Assembly (NCBI GenBank): GCA_003797895.1 | Contig: RKQB01000003.1 | Location: forward strand, 558,001 to 622,000 | Length of the DNA: 64,000 nucleotides | Direction: 5' to 3' | Source: Cyclobacteriaceae bacterium YHN15 | GTDB taxonomy: Bacteria; Bacteroidota; Bacteroidia; Cytophagales; Cyclobacteriaceae | Shown: in pieces, positions 1-9,316 of the stretch | Position numbering within the stretch: the first letter of the stretch is position 1 | Layout: the number at the start of each line of letters is the position of its first letter | Notes under the pieces: generated by a model | Databases searched by the model: none | The model's input: only the letters and a program-made list of their open reading frames with translations | Told to the model about the DNA's origin: nothing | Position numbers and translations under genes: made by a program

Positions 1-67
1 CATAATCTCAATTTTATGGGTTCAATTCTGCATAATTTGCTTTCCTTTGCGGTTTAGCTGCTCAAAG

Positions 68-772
68 ATGGAAAAAAAGCGAAGCATTTTCAAGGAATTC
101 AAGGAAGCAAGCAGGAATAATCCCAAAATCGCACTTGCTGTTCTTTGGGTCAGCCTTATGCCTTCCATAGGAAGTTTTATCCTGGTGCCATGGGCTTTGC
201 ATCAATCCAACTGGATTTCCTTATTGGATTTCAGCTCACCACAGGTTGCTTTTACAGCATTGACACTTTCTACCCTTTTGATGGGATTGGCCATTATGCC
301 GACCACCTTGATCGCCGCATTATCCGGATTCCTGCTGGGCTGGAAAGCTTTTCCCTGGTTGGTTCTGGGTTATTCTCTGGCCACCCTGTTAGGATATGCC
401 TGGGGGAAAGGACTGGGTGGCCAAAGTTTGGACTTTTTGCTCAATAAATACCCGAAGGCTAAAGGATTGATTGATCAGAAAAGGGAAAATCTCGGAGAAT
501 TGATATTCTTTGTCCGCCTCAGCCCCGTCATACCTTTTGCTCTATCCAATCTCCTCTTTGCCCTGCTGAATTCAGGCTGGAAAAAACTCATCCTGTTCGG
601 AACTATGGGTATGCTGCCAAGAACCACATTGGTCTTTTTTTCAGGGACCTTGGTTTCTGACCTATATGCCGCCTTAAATACTGAAGGGATATCGGGCAAA
701 GGATGGATTTTTTCAGGTCTTTTACTACTTAGTTTCTGGGGAATCTGGAGATTTTTCAAACCAAAAACATAG
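68..772 (+). CDS. TVP38/TMEM64 (VTT-domain) membrane protein
   Basis: Integral membrane protein of about 234 residues in the VTT/DedA-like superfamily, whose bacterial members are inner-membrane proteins linked to lipid or undecaprenyl-phosphate traffic. The hydrophobic segments, the glycine-rich region around residues 85-115 and the diagnostic F-x-x-R-x-x-P-x-x-P-F signature (residues about 145-155, FFVRLSPVIPF) are visible. I start at the ATG at 68. An in-frame TTG 21 bases upstream also exists but begins with unlikely residues. It lies at the window edge, so upstream operon context cannot be seen. The family call is firm, the substrate unknown. Confidence 0.85.
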   Translation: MEKKRSIFKEFKEASRNNPKIALAVLWVSLMPSIGSFILVPWALHQSNWISLLDFSSPQVAFTALTLSTLLMGLAIMPTTLIAALSGFLLGWKAFPWLVLGYSLATLLGYAWGKGLGGQSLDFLLNKYPKAKGLIDQKRENLGELIFFVRLSPVIPFALSNLLFALLNSGWKKLILFGTMGMLPRTTLVFFSGTLVSDLYAALNTEGISGKGWIFSGLLLLSFWGIWRFFKPKT

Positions 773-904
773 AAATAGGAAATTCCAAAACCTTGATTGT
801 TATTTTTTAAACTGATAACGTAATATTTAATGATATTTTTAAAATTTATTTTAATTTTCTGACTATTCTACAAAAAATTGGCATGAATTTTATGGATATA
901 TTCC

Positions 905-919
905 ATGTCCATGGGACAT
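905..919. promoter_or_regulatory. Perfect short inverted repeat upstream of the small lipoprotein
   Basis: ATGTCC-ATG-GGACAT is a perfect palindrome with 6-base arms ending 17 bases before the lipoprotein start. It could be an operator or a 5'-UTR hairpin. Nothing else supports either role, and a 6-base arm may occur by chance. Confidence 0.25.
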
Positions 920-936
920 TAAACTAATAAAAAATC

Positions 937-1128
937 ATGAAAAAAAGCATCTTTGCATTGATGATTGCCGCTACTGCCATGTTGGCTTCATGCGGTTCCA
1001 AAACTACAGAAGAAGTAACTTCTGAAGAAGTTGAAACAGCTGTTGAGGAAACTCCAGTTGAAGAAGTTCCCCAATTAGAAGAAATTGAAGAAGTGGTTGA
1101 AGACTCAACCGAAACTTCCGGGAACTGA
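937..1128 (+). CDS. Small acidic lipoprotein
   Basis: A 63-residue protein with a lipoprotein signal peptide ending in the lipobox LASC (Cys19), followed by a 44-residue tail that is almost entirely Glu, Val, Thr, Ser and Pro with repeated EE-V blocks. No catalytic motif is possible in such a tail. It resembles the many tiny acidic lipoproteins of Bacteroidota, whose functions are unknown. It is a single-gene unit with its own strong terminator directly downstream, so it is probably a highly transcribed stand-alone gene. The signal peptide, low complexity and terminator make it a real gene. The function is unknown. Confidence 0.75.
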   Translation: MKKSIFALMIAATAMLASCGSKTTEEVTSEEVETAVEETPVEEVPQLEEIEEVVEDSTETSGN

Positions 1129-1147
1129 TTTTGAAATTGACTAAAAA

Positions 1148-1182
1148 AATAACCCGTCATATTGACGGGTTATTCGTTTTTT
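1148..1182 (+). terminator. Intrinsic terminator of the small lipoprotein
   Basis: A 12-base perfect stem (AATAACCCGTCA / TGACGGGTTATT) with a 3-4 base loop is followed by CG and a T run. It lies 20 bases after the lipoprotein stop codon. Confidence 0.9.
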
Positions 1183-1224
1183 ATTCCAATTTTAAATTTA
1201 ATTTCCCGATCTGTGACTAATTCC

Positions 1225-1569
1225 GTGAAACAGCATATCGCCATCTTTTTGTTATTGGCTTTTGGCCTGACTGGAATAGTCTATCCCTATTTTGGAGGAA
1301 ATGTAAAGGGTACCGTTCAATCAGATTTTTCTACGGTTACTCCCATTGATTATAATGTAGACTTAGACCATGGCCTTATAATCCAAGTCGGCAATCAGTT
1401 AATAAATAAAACCAACTTATCTGATTTTCAATTTGAATTCTCTGCGCTGCCTTCAGCCAAGGTAACTTTTGGCTTATTTAAAGATTTGGCTTTTCGCACA
1501 TGGCTGAAAAACGATCTGATTTTTTTTGATGTCTTTCAGCTGCTCTACCCTTTCCATCATTTTTGGTGA
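1225..1569 (+). CDS. Hypothetical protein with N-terminal hydrophobic segment
   Basis: I do not recognise this protein. The open frame extends upstream into the preceding terminator, so I place the start at the GTG at 1225 (a GTG at 1213 is also possible). This gives about 114 residues. A hydrophobic helix near residues 5-20 (signal or anchor) precedes a polar section of about 65 residues that looks like real coding sequence. The last 25 residues are unusually aromatic and follow an eight-T run near 1520, which could be a frameshift point. It may pair with the next gene 99 bases downstream. It is unclear whether the gene is intact. Confidence 0.35.
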   Translation: MKQHIAIFLLLAFGLTGIVYPYFGGNVKGTVQSDFSTVTPIDYNVDLDHGLIIQVGNQLINKTNLSDFQFEFSALPSAKVTFGLFKDLAFRTWLKNDLIFFDVFQLLYPFHHFW

Positions 1570-1667
1570 ATATTCCGTAATGCGCCTTGCCTAATTTCCC
1601 TTTGAAAAGAGAAGTTCTAAGGCTTTGACTTGCCATTACCCTATAATTCACCATTAATATCAAAAAT

Positions 1668-2168
1668 ATGTTTGACATTGAACCTGTATCATTAGGGGTT
1701 TCTATACTCCTTTTGTTGGGATTTATAACGCCCATCTATCTCTATAAAATAAAGCAATCAAAAAAAACTCTCCTTCAAAAAAGCATCTTCCAACAAACCG
1801 AAAGGGATTTAGGGATAGAATGCCTTGAAAAAGAGTTTTGGAGAGATTATTATGCTGTGGGCCTGGATTCAGATAAGAAAAAATTGCTCTATATCAAGTT
1901 TGACCCTGAAACGGAAATTCAGGTAACAGATTTGAAAAATTGTACCCATGTTGCCCAATATCAACAAACTGAAAAAATAAACAATGGAAAAATCAACCGG
2001 GAAATCATTAACAAAATCGGTTTGAAACTAACCTGTCTAAAAAGTAACCGACCAGATATCCTGCTGGAATTTTACAATGGAGATCTTTTTTCGGATCACC
2101 AGGGAGAAGGACCTATGGCATTAAAGTGGAAGGAACTGATAGCTCAAAATCTCAGGAAAAATACCTGA
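1668..2168 (+). CDS. Membrane-anchored protein of unknown function
   Basis: A 166-residue protein with one N-terminal transmembrane helix (about residues 9-27) followed by a Lys-rich stop-transfer stretch, so the remaining 135 residues probably lie in the cytoplasm. The soluble part alternates short beta-like strands with charged loops (LLYIKFDPETEIQV, LLEFYNGD) and shows no catalytic signature I recognise. It follows the hypothetical gene at 1225 on the same strand and ends just before a terminator shared with the convergent acetyltransferase gene. The size and codon use make it a real gene. Confidence 0.6.
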   Translation: MFDIEPVSLGVSILLLLGFITPIYLYKIKQSKKTLLQKSIFQQTERDLGIECLEKEFWRDYYAVGLDSDKKKLLYIKFDPETEIQVTDLKNCTHVAQYQQTEKINNGKINREIINKIGLKLTCLKSNRPDILLEFYNGDLFSDHQGEGPMALKWKELIAQNLRKNT

Positions 2169-2173
2169 TAATT

Positions 2174-2214
2174 GACACCCCGGCAGGAAACAGGGATGAC
2201 ACTACCGGGGTGTC
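2174..2214. terminator. Hairpin terminator between convergent genes
   Basis: A perfect 10-base GC-rich stem (GACACCCCGG / CCGGGGTGTC) with a 21-base loop lies between the stop codons of the membrane protein (plus) and the acetyltransferase (minus). The flanking T run is weak. Confidence 0.6.
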
Positions 2215-2227
2215 TTCTATATGACTG

Positions 2228-2746
2228 TTAAAGGTCCATCTGGAAAAGTCTTAATACTGATTTTTGTCCAGGAAACTCATGCATCCCTTGATCTTTCATA
2301 CCCAATTTTTCCAACAGGCGGATGGATCTTTGATTTTCAGGAAGTACAATAGCCTGGAGCTTCTCCAATCCCAGGAAAACTTTTGAATGATTTACAATAG
2401 CATGCGTACTTTCAAATGCATAGCCCTTGCTTTCATATTCCGGCAAAAAAGCGAAACCAAGATCGGGATATTGCAAATAATCCCGTTGCAATAACCCCGC
2501 TATCCCAATTGGATTGCTTTGCTCCCATAATTGAACAAGATAAAGTCCAAATCCATTGTCGTCATAACTTTTCAGTGGCCCCTTCAAGAGGTAGTTATCT
2601 GCATCTTCCAATGAATGAATGCCCCGGTCTCCTATGTATCTCAACCATCCTGGAGAATTAAGTAACTGAAAAATGAAATTCCGGTCACTTAAGTTTAATT
2701 CCTTAATAATTAATCTTTTAGTCCGGATTGTTTGAAATTTGCTCAT
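2228..2746 (-). CDS. GNAT family N-acetyltransferase (RimJ/RimL-like)
   Basis: This 172-residue protein has the layout of the RimJ/RimL branch of the GNAT superfamily. It opens with the typical T-x-R-L-x-I-x-x-L strand, has a central PIGIAGLLQRD segment, then a beta-bulge region (YPDLGFAFLPEYESKGYAFE) and the closing N-Q-R-S-I-x-L-L-E-K-L-G-M signature that helps bind acetyl-CoA. The reaction is acetyl transfer from acetyl-CoA to an amine. The substrate (small molecule or protein N-terminus) cannot be told from sequence. I chose the ATG at 2746 because the longer frame starts with TTG and adds residues that do not fit the family. Confidence 0.85.
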   Translation of the reverse strand: MSKFQTIRTKRLIIKELNLSDRNFIFQLLNSPGWLRYIGDRGIHSLEDADNYLLKGPLKSYDDNGFGLYLVQLWEQSNPIGIAGLLQRDYLQYPDLGFAFLPEYESKGYAFESTHAIVNHSKVFLGLEKLQAIVLPENQRSIRLLEKLGMKDQGMHEFPGQKSVLRLFQMDL

Positions 2747-2791
2747 GTAAATATGGAGGCTATTAATATCCAAAAAACTTAAAAACTTAAG

Positions 2792-5700
2792 TTACCTCAA
2801 AAGGTACATCTTTCCATATCCTTGCTTGAAGGCTTTGTCCCCTGAAGTAGCTCTGGGCTCAATAAAGGCACCATTTTTTCGGACCAGCACCCGATAAATA
2901 TAAACGCCATTAGCCAATTGATCTCCAAACTCATCCCTTCCATCCCAAGCGTATTCAGTAATGTTGTTTCCTATTCGGATCGGACCCAATTCATCCTGTA
3001 AAATTTCTCTTACCACCCGCCCAGTGACAGTCATAATCTGGATTTTGACCTGATCCGGAACTTCTGAACCTGTTACCGTAAATACAAACCTCACACTTGT
3101 ACTGAAAGGATTGGGATATGGATAAAAGTTTGTTATTGTGGCTTCATTGATCACTTCAAAATTTATTTCATATGGCTTTTCAACGCCAAGCTCTTCTGTA
3201 ACTATACGGAAAGTGTACATACCATCCTCCAAAGGACCTGGACGGAGTTCAACTTTGAAACTGCTGTTTTCCGTAGCTTCTGTCCATGTTATTTTGGGGC
3301 TGGAGAAATTCATACGCTCATAAAGGCATCCATCGCACTGTTTTTTCAGAAAAAGTTCAATCCCTAAAGTATCTTTCTTTAAGATCAATGACTTCTCATT
3401 TTTCAACATTGAATTAATCATTACTGTAGGAGAAACAATATCCCCATCCATAATATAAACCCCATCGAAATTCACATCCAAAATTGCGGAAGTATTATCA
3501 GGATTTACCACAAAATAAATTCCTAAATCCAATAAATTATTCCTGAATGTCTGCTCCATAATAATCCTTGGATTGGCAAATACCTCTACTTGGATATTTC
3601 CTCCCCTTCCAACAGAATTGAAAGGAATGGAAAATTCCTGGCTCTTTCCGACTTTGACTGCAGGAATCTTTTTTGTGAAAGTCTCCGCGACTCTTTTGGT
3701 GGTATTATTAAAAGTCCATTGGACTACAATAGAGTCAAGAAAATCAAACTTGGATATATTGATAAATTCAAAATCAAGAATTGCCTCCTGACCTTCCTGT
3801 AATGTTACCTGTTCCTCCTTATTTTTAAAAATCAACACTCCCTCTGGAACCCCCGTATAATTTACCTGCCACTTATCCAGTTGGGCAGGGGCTGTAGATT
3901 CCTCATCTTGCATAGCATAGCGCAATCTTACAAAAGGGAATTGTGTGGGGCTTATATTACTTAAATCAATTTGAGATTCGTTGAATGATGACAAAAGGAT
4001 CTGTTCATCTCCATTTTCCTTCACACCAAATAAATCAAAATGAGTTAGATCCTCATTGATCCAATCCCTTTTTTTGATATGGTTAAAAAATTGCTTCCAT
4101 TCAGAAGCGGGACCTATTCTAGGGGTAAGGATTGAAGCTGATGTAAAGTAACCTTCCATTGTGGTCTCGAATTCTATAACCTGTTGGTTACTGCCTATAT
4201 CCGGATCACTTTGTGCAACTACTTCAATGGATTCGCCCGGCTTCATTCCTTTCCTTCCAAAAAGTATATATGGGTCCCCATTTTTGAGGTTCCGAAGAAC
4301 GGCTTCATTGGCGCCAAGTTCTTTCATTTTGGCAATGGTGGCATCAGACCATTGTTCGAAAGTCACATTCCCAATGGAAAAAATCACCACATAATCCCCT
4401 TCTTTCACGCCATTTACATAATCTTCTATCCCAAATCCAGGACGTTGAATCCATGCATTTCTGATATTCTGAATGACCTGCGGAACTTTGCCACAGCTTC
4501 TACCATCCAGCACATCAAAGCCTGGAATAGGAATTGCTAAATAGGGAGTAAGGGACCTTTGTTCAAAGGCAACCAAACCCAATGAGCCATTAGGACATAG
4601 TCTTGCACTGCCATCGACGAAATTATCAATGATCTGAGGAACACCATCAAGGATAAACTGGGTGTTTCTAAAGGTTAGACTGTCTGCCTGGTTTCCAAAA
4701 GTAAAGACTTCAATATCCAATGAGGTATCCGGATATTTCCAAATTCTTTGGACAGGATCAATTTCCAGGTTATTAAGGAGGTTACTTTCCAATTGCGGAA
4801 TAACCCTTTGGGTCCAGCCTTCAGGACCATCCTGAAGGTAACTGAAACTACTTGTTGTCCAATCATTGCTCTCTCCTTCCCTTGGTTCTAAAAATCTAGT
4901 TCTCCAGAAAAATGTCACTGAATCCCTTTTTGGAAAATTTTGAAACAAATCCAATTTCCAATTTGCCAGATTTGCAGTTGTCACCCTTAATTCCCTCCTC
5001 CTGGCTGAAGAAAAATTTGCCTCTGTATCTATTTGAAATACCAAGGTTCTTGGTTCTATAGATTTCCCTGGAATTTGAGTGATTAATTCAACTTCCTCTT
5101 CATTCACAATCCCAAAATTATAGGGAAGCACATTCAGGGTCCCACTTAATGGAATGAACTTTGAAACCGTCACAGAGTTGTTGGCATAGGTCATTTCAGG
5201 AATATTTCTGGAGGGATTGATCTCTATGGAAAAAAAGTTCTCTCCAAATGAAGCTATACCTGAATTCGGAACCGCAAAATCAATGGTATCTCTCCTATAA
5301 ACCGGGGCGATAGTCACATTCGGATAGGTGATACTAGTGCCATCAGGCAATCTCCTGCTGATTTTGAACGCAACAGAATCCAAATCCACTCTGCCAAGAT
5401 TCCTTAAAACAAATGAAAGCTTAAGTGAATCTGCCAAGGCATTAAAAACATCACCTTCGAAAGCATCTAAACTTACATCTGATTCCTGAATTGCATAATC
5501 AGCTTTATCTGCGGGAAACATCCTTGCCGCAGGGTCCCCCAACATGACCAGTTGTTCGGCATGGGACCGGTTTACCACAGACGTTCCATATCTTAGGAAA
5601 AACAGTTTCTCCGCTTCCCGTCTAACCAAACCAATAGGTTGGTAAATCATAGACGAATCCGCAAATGCCTTAGAATAAAATGACTCCGAAAATCTTCTCA

Positions 5701-7810
5701 AATAAATATCCACACCAATGTTGGCATGAGCCAAAAAGTTAGATGCTCCTTTTGAAGGGGTCAAAATCCAATCTTCCCCAAAGGTGTAAACACCTCCAAA
5801 GGAATTTCCGGCATCACATCCATTCATTAATATCAATGGATACTTGCCTCTATTGTTATATCCCATAGATGGATCCGAAGCCAATCCAATTTCAATATCA
5901 ATCACAGTTGGAGCAGCATGACCAAAGAAGGTCATGAGACTTATCCCATTATTGACATCACCGGAGACATCAATAAGCTCTACCACCGAATTGGATCTTT
6001 TTCTATATGTTTTTACATTACCCCCTAAAAATGGCCCTTCTGCAATGTTTTTGAACCCATTCAAAAAGTTATAAAATCTATTCAATTCAAATGCTGTAAT
6101 TCCTCCACTTAAATGGAGAATTTCTTTCTGCCAATCCTCTGTTGCGCCCAATGCATCCTTCTCTTTGGCCTTCTCGAGGTAATTGCTGACATCCTGAGGG
6201 GTTCTTGCAGGAATCCTTCCTATCCCCAGTGCGGGCACAAATGGATTTTGTGGATCAAGACCAATGGCATAATTATTATCCGCATAGGGATATCCTGCCG
6301 GAGGAATCAAATCCTGAAAAGTAAAAACAGAGGGGTTTTTTCTGTAAAAATAGGTAACGTTCGACACTCTTGTAGTTGAATACATGCCCAAAGCTCTCCC
6401 AATTAAAAAAATAAAATCCGGCTTATGCCTGGGATAATAAAGCCTTAGAAATTCATGTATGGCCAAGGGTGTTCTTTCTCCAAAAGAAAACTGGTCATAT
6501 AACTCGTCAATGTTTACAACCAAGGTATCAAAGCCACCTCCCGCAGCCGAAGCCCTATAATCAGCATAGGCCTTTACAGGGTCTGGATGTATAGTGCTTT
6601 GCCTTCTTAAGTTTCTATGGGAGACTATAAGATAATCAGCAGGCTGATCAAGAATATTTCTGAAACGAACCGACCTCATTTCTTTTACTTCCTTAATATT
6701 TAGCCGGTTTTCCAACCAGACTTTGCTTTGGCCGGAATTTTCGCCAGCCTGCAATCTAATCTGGTTATTGGTTTTGGTGACAGGTATCCTGATAGGATTA
6801 TTAGGGTCAGAAATCTCATAAGCCACATAATTGGAAAGCATGTTTTCCAACTGAAGAACTGATTCCCCTTGTCCAATTAGAATAGTTTCGGTATCCAATT
6901 CTCCATTTTTTACTTTTTTGGGAAAAGTAATCCGTACGTAAGCAATTGAAACATTATCAGTTCCTTCGGGACCCAAGGACGCCACTCTGATATTTATACT
7001 TCCTTCTGGATTAAAATCGGTAGACGCTATGACAATTTCTTCATTGAGAACATTGAAATCAGTATACTCGAATCTACCCACTTCTCTTAATGTTCCCACT
7101 GTGGGGCCTACTGAAATAGAAGTGAGATGTGGATTTTCAGACCTTCCTGTCAATCCAATTTCCAATTTGGCTGCCCCTGATCCTATTTCTCCCAATGAGG
7201 TAAAAGAAACAGTCCTTGGATTAGGTTTAGTTACAGGGGCACTCATCCAGCCCTGGCCTTCTTCAAATTCAGCAAGTCTAACACCTGGGAAATAGGATCT
7301 CCCAAGATTATATTGATCAGAGAAAACAGTCATTCTCTCCGTATTGTAAGTATCAATTATCGGTGAAGCATTAGGTGCCTGTCTTACAGCCATCCTTTTA
7401 CCTGGTACTCCTTGGGTGATGGTGAGAAAAAAGGCGGTGGTATCATTATGGTGATTATACATGATATTCCCTACATGGTTTGGATTGTTGAAAAGCTTGG
7501 CATCTAGCGTAGCATCATTCCTTTTCCCATAGAAATCAATAAAATCATTGGTATCAAATCTTCCATCCTGCTCCCCTTCTATATAAACAGCCACTTCCTC
7601 GCCACGATGGTACAAGCGGATGTTCCTTGGATCCAAGGTGTTCGGATTAATCCCCGCAGAAGATAGCGAAGCAAAGGTAATCCTGTGTATACCATCTTCC
7701 ACTGTTGGAATTTTGTAATACAATCTACTATAGTCAATCCAACCATTTTGTGCTTTGGCAAAAACAGTGATTGTTATCAATAATATCAATATGGAAATTC
7801 TTTTACCCAT
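2792..7810 (-). CDS. Type IX secretion system sortase PorU-like (C25 peptidase)
   Basis: A 1672-residue exported protein (signal peptide about 1-20) of the gingipain-like C25 family. The catalytic pair is visible: His631 in FFGHAAP and Cys665 in LILMNGCDAG, 34 residues apart, close to the spacing in gingipains. The C-terminus is a FlgD-like Ig/sorting domain (YPYPNPFS near residue 1560 and ANGVYIYRV near the end), as in PorU, which keeps its own C-terminal domain. PorU cleaves C-terminal domains from T9SS cargo and attaches the cargo to the outer membrane. It abuts the upstream PorV-family gene without a gap. The protein is longer than canonical PorU (about 1150-1300), so it may be the PorU2 paralogue. 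No other T9SS gene is in the window. Confidence 0.85.
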   Translation of the reverse strand: MGKRISILILLITITVFAKAQNGWIDYSRLYYKIPTVEDGIHRITFASLSSAGINPNTLDPRNIRLYHRGEEVAVYIEGEQDGRFDTNDFIDFYGKRNDATLDAKLFNNPNHVGNIMYNHHNDTTAFFLTITQGVPGKRMAVRQAPNASPIIDTYNTERMTVFSDQYNLGRSYFPGVRLAEFEEGQGWMSAPVTKPNPRTVSFTSLGEIGSGAAKLEIGLTGRSENPHLTSISVGPTVGTLREVGRFEYTDFNVLNEEIVIASTDFNPEGSINIRVASLGPEGTDNVSIAYVRITFPKKVKNGELDTETILIGQGESVLQLENMLSNYVAYEISDPNNPIRIPVTKTNNQIRLQAGENSGQSKVWLENRLNIKEVKEMRSVRFRNILDQPADYLIVSHRNLRRQSTIHPDPVKAYADYRASAAGGGFDTLVVNIDELYDQFSFGERTPLAIHEFLRLYYPRHKPDFIFLIGRALGMYSTTRVSNVTYFYRKNPSVFTFQDLIPPAGYPYADNNYAIGLDPQNPFVPALGIGRIPARTPQDVSNYLEKAKEKDALGATEDWQKEILHLSGGITAFELNRFYNFLNGFKNIAEGPFLGGNVKTYRKRSNSVVELIDVSGDVNNGISLMTFFGHAAPTVIDIEIGLASDPSMGYNNRGKYPLILMNGCDAGNSFGGVYTFGEDWILTPSKGASNFLAHANIGVDIYLRRFSESFYSKAFADSSMIYQPIGLVRREAEKLFFLRYGTSVVNRSHAEQLVMLGDPAARMFPADKADYAIQESDVSLDAFEGDVFNALADSLKLSFVLRNLGRVDLDSVAFKISRRLPDGTSITYPNVTIAPVYRRDTIDFAVPNSGIASFGENFFSIEINPSRNIPEMTYANNSVTVSKFIPLSGTLNVLPYNFGIVNEEEVELITQIPGKSIEPRTLVFQIDTEANFSSARRRELRVTTANLANWKLDLFQNFPKRDSVTFFWRTRFLEPREGESNDWTTSSFSYLQDGPEGWTQRVIPQLESNLLNNLEIDPVQRIWKYPDTSLDIEVFTFGNQADSLTFRNTQFILDGVPQIIDNFVDGSARLCPNGSLGLVAFEQRSLTPYLAIPIPGFDVLDGRSCGKVPQVIQNIRNAWIQRPGFGIEDYVNGVKEGDYVVIFSIGNVTFEQWSDATIAKMKELGANEAVLRNLKNGDPYILFGRKGMKPGESIEVVAQSDPDIGSNQQVIEFETTMEGYFTSASILTPRIGPASEWKQFFNHIKKRDWINEDLTHFDLFGVKENGDEQILLSSFNESQIDLSNISPTQFPFVRLRYAMQDEESTAPAQLDKWQVNYTGVPEGVLIFKNKEEQVTLQEGQEAILDFEFINISKFDFLDSIVVQWTFNNTTKRVAETFTKKIPAVKVGKSQEFSIPFNSVGRGGNIQVEVFANPRIIMEQTFRNNLLDLGIYFVVNPDNTSAILDVNFDGVYIMDGDIVSPTVMINSMLKNEKSLILKKDTLGIELFLKKQCDGCLYERMNFSSPKITWTEATENSSFKVELRPGPLEDGMYTFRIVTEELGVEKPYEINFEVINEATITNFYPYPNPFSTSVRFVFTVTGSEVPDQVKIQIMTVTGRVVREILQDELGPIRIGNNITEYAWDGRDEFGDQLANGVYIYRVLVRKNGAFIEPRATSGDKAFKQGYGKMYLLR

Positions 7811-8923
7811 TTAATCTTCCCAACCTTTATTGATTCTGAATTTAGTGTCATTTTCTTTCAGACTAACCTTTACACTGATGACATGCGAATAAGGTGTTTG
7901 AGAAACACCCCCTATATCTGTCAGAGCATAATCTATATGGAATTTTTCATTGAGAAAAATTCCGACCCCAAAACTAGGTTTCCATGACATATAAAAGGTG
8001 CTGTCAAAATCTTTTATTTTTTGAACGTTACTTCCGCCGGCCCTGAAAAATACGAGATTTTTATACCCTGCCTCTAATCCCAGTCTGGGGTCAAAACTCA
8101 CCAAGTTTGTTCTGATAATTGTATTTCTTTTGCCGTCAAATGTAAAGTCAAGATCAAGTACTCCCTGTACCCGGATATCATCTGTGACATTTACATCTCT
8201 TGTAACACTGAAAATTGCCCTTGGCAAAGTCAACTCAATGGAATTCACAGGAATCACATTGTTGGTATGCGCATAAATATCCCTGACCATTTCAGCATTA
8301 TGAAACCATGCATTGAAGGTACTGGTCACATCCCTTAGCATAAACCCAAGCCTCCACTGATCCAAAAGGAATATACCTCCCACATCCAATCCAAAGCCCC
8401 ATGCCTGTGCAAATTTACCCACATTTCTATGGATAATTTTAGCATTACCTCCCAACTTAAATACATCACTGACATCTCTTGCATAGGAAAGCAGTAAAGC
8501 ATAGTCAGCCGCATTGAAAAACTGGATATTATTGTAATTCAAAGTCCCATTTGCATCATATAAAAAACGGGTGTCGGGAATATCATCTACCCCAAAACGG
8601 ATAAGTGAAATGCCTATTTGGTTGTCTGCATCTATACTTGTGCTATAACCCAAATAATCAAACTTGGCAATCCCGGCAAAGTATTCTGCATGCATTAAGG
8701 AAAACTCATGTTGGTGTTTTATACCCAATAAACCTGCAGGATTCCAATAGGCAGCAGTGACATCCTTGACGGAAGACACTTGTGCCCCTCCCATTGCCAA
8801 TGCCCTTGCTCCTACCCCAATATTCATAAACTCATTGGAATATTTTGGTGCAATAGTCTGCGCGCTAAGTGTAAAACTTAGTAAAAAAAATATAATCGAA
8901 AAGAAAACCCTGAAAATGAACAT
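7811..8923 (-). CDS. PorV/PorQ family outer-membrane beta-barrel protein
   Basis: A 370-residue outer-membrane protein with a signal peptide (about 1-21). The family opening is clear: NIGVGARALAMGGA, then a W-NPAGL motif (AAYWNPAGLLG), as in PorV/PorQ and related FadL-like barrels. Alternating amphipathic strands fill the rest. PorV (LptO) binds T9SS cargo at the Sov channel and hands it to PorU. Its stop codon is immediately followed by the sortase start codon, so the two are co-transcribed and probably work together. Whether this is the primary PorV or a paralogue serving PorU2 cannot be decided here. Confidence 0.85.
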   Translation of the reverse strand: MFIFRVFFSIIFFLLSFTLSAQTIAPKYSNEFMNIGVGARALAMGGAQVSSVKDVTAAYWNPAGLLGIKHQHEFSLMHAEYFAGIAKFDYLGYSTSIDADNQIGISLIRFGVDDIPDTRFLYDANGTLNYNNIQFFNAADYALLLSYARDVSDVFKLGGNAKIIHRNVGKFAQAWGFGLDVGGIFLLDQWRLGFMLRDVTSTFNAWFHNAEMVRDIYAHTNNVIPVNSIELTLPRAIFSVTRDVNVTDDIRVQGVLDLDFTFDGKRNTIIRTNLVSFDPRLGLEAGYKNLVFFRAGGSNVQKIKDFDSTFYMSWKPSFGVGIFLNEKFHIDYALTDIGGVSQTPYSHVISVKVSLKENDTKFRINKGWED

Positions 8924-9283
8924 GTATTATGCGTATTTCACCATTGCAAAGTAAAAATAAATACTTAAGTAGTAAGCGATTTTATAAAAAATTAAAGGGA
9001 AATACTCTCTGTGAATATGTACATTTCCGAACAGATTATTGTCCATTCAAGTCACATTCACCTTTTTCAAAATCGTAAACTGTATGTTGAGTCCAAAAAA
9101 AATCTGTTTGCCCCTAAAAATAAAAAAACAGCTAAATTTTAAAAATTTTAAAGTTTTTCCCGAAAAAAGGCAGTTAATGAGTACCTTTTTATAGCAAGTA
9201 GATAGGTAATACAAGGTAGCTTTTTCAATTTTGGTATAATTTTTCTCTATTTCTGGCATAAGACCATGTCAGTAGTCTGATTT
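8924..9283. other. Intergenic region between divergent porV-like and padR genes
   Basis: About 360 bases with no convincing gene. It should hold the promoters of the two divergent operons. A 7-of-8 match to the -7 consensus for the porV-like gene (TTACTTTG on the minus strand, 8947-8954) is the best candidate. A palindrome ATGTACAT at 9017-9024 resembles half-sites of PadR operators but has no spacer. A 70-codon minus-strand frame here is Lys/Phe-rich low-complexity sequence. Confidence 0.5.
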
Positions 9284-9316
9284 ATGGATCTGATAAAAAA
9301 ACGAAAAGACAGAAAT

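Noticed and set aside
2300..7800. CRISPR-like or satellite repeats
   Set aside because: No regularly spaced repeats are present. The plus-strand frames here are antisense shadows of the sortase-like gene.
9047..9259. Minus-strand frame of 70 codons in the porV-like/padR spacer
   Set aside because: Its residues are mostly Lys, Phe and Leu without domain features, and the sequence is a typical AT-rich promoter region.
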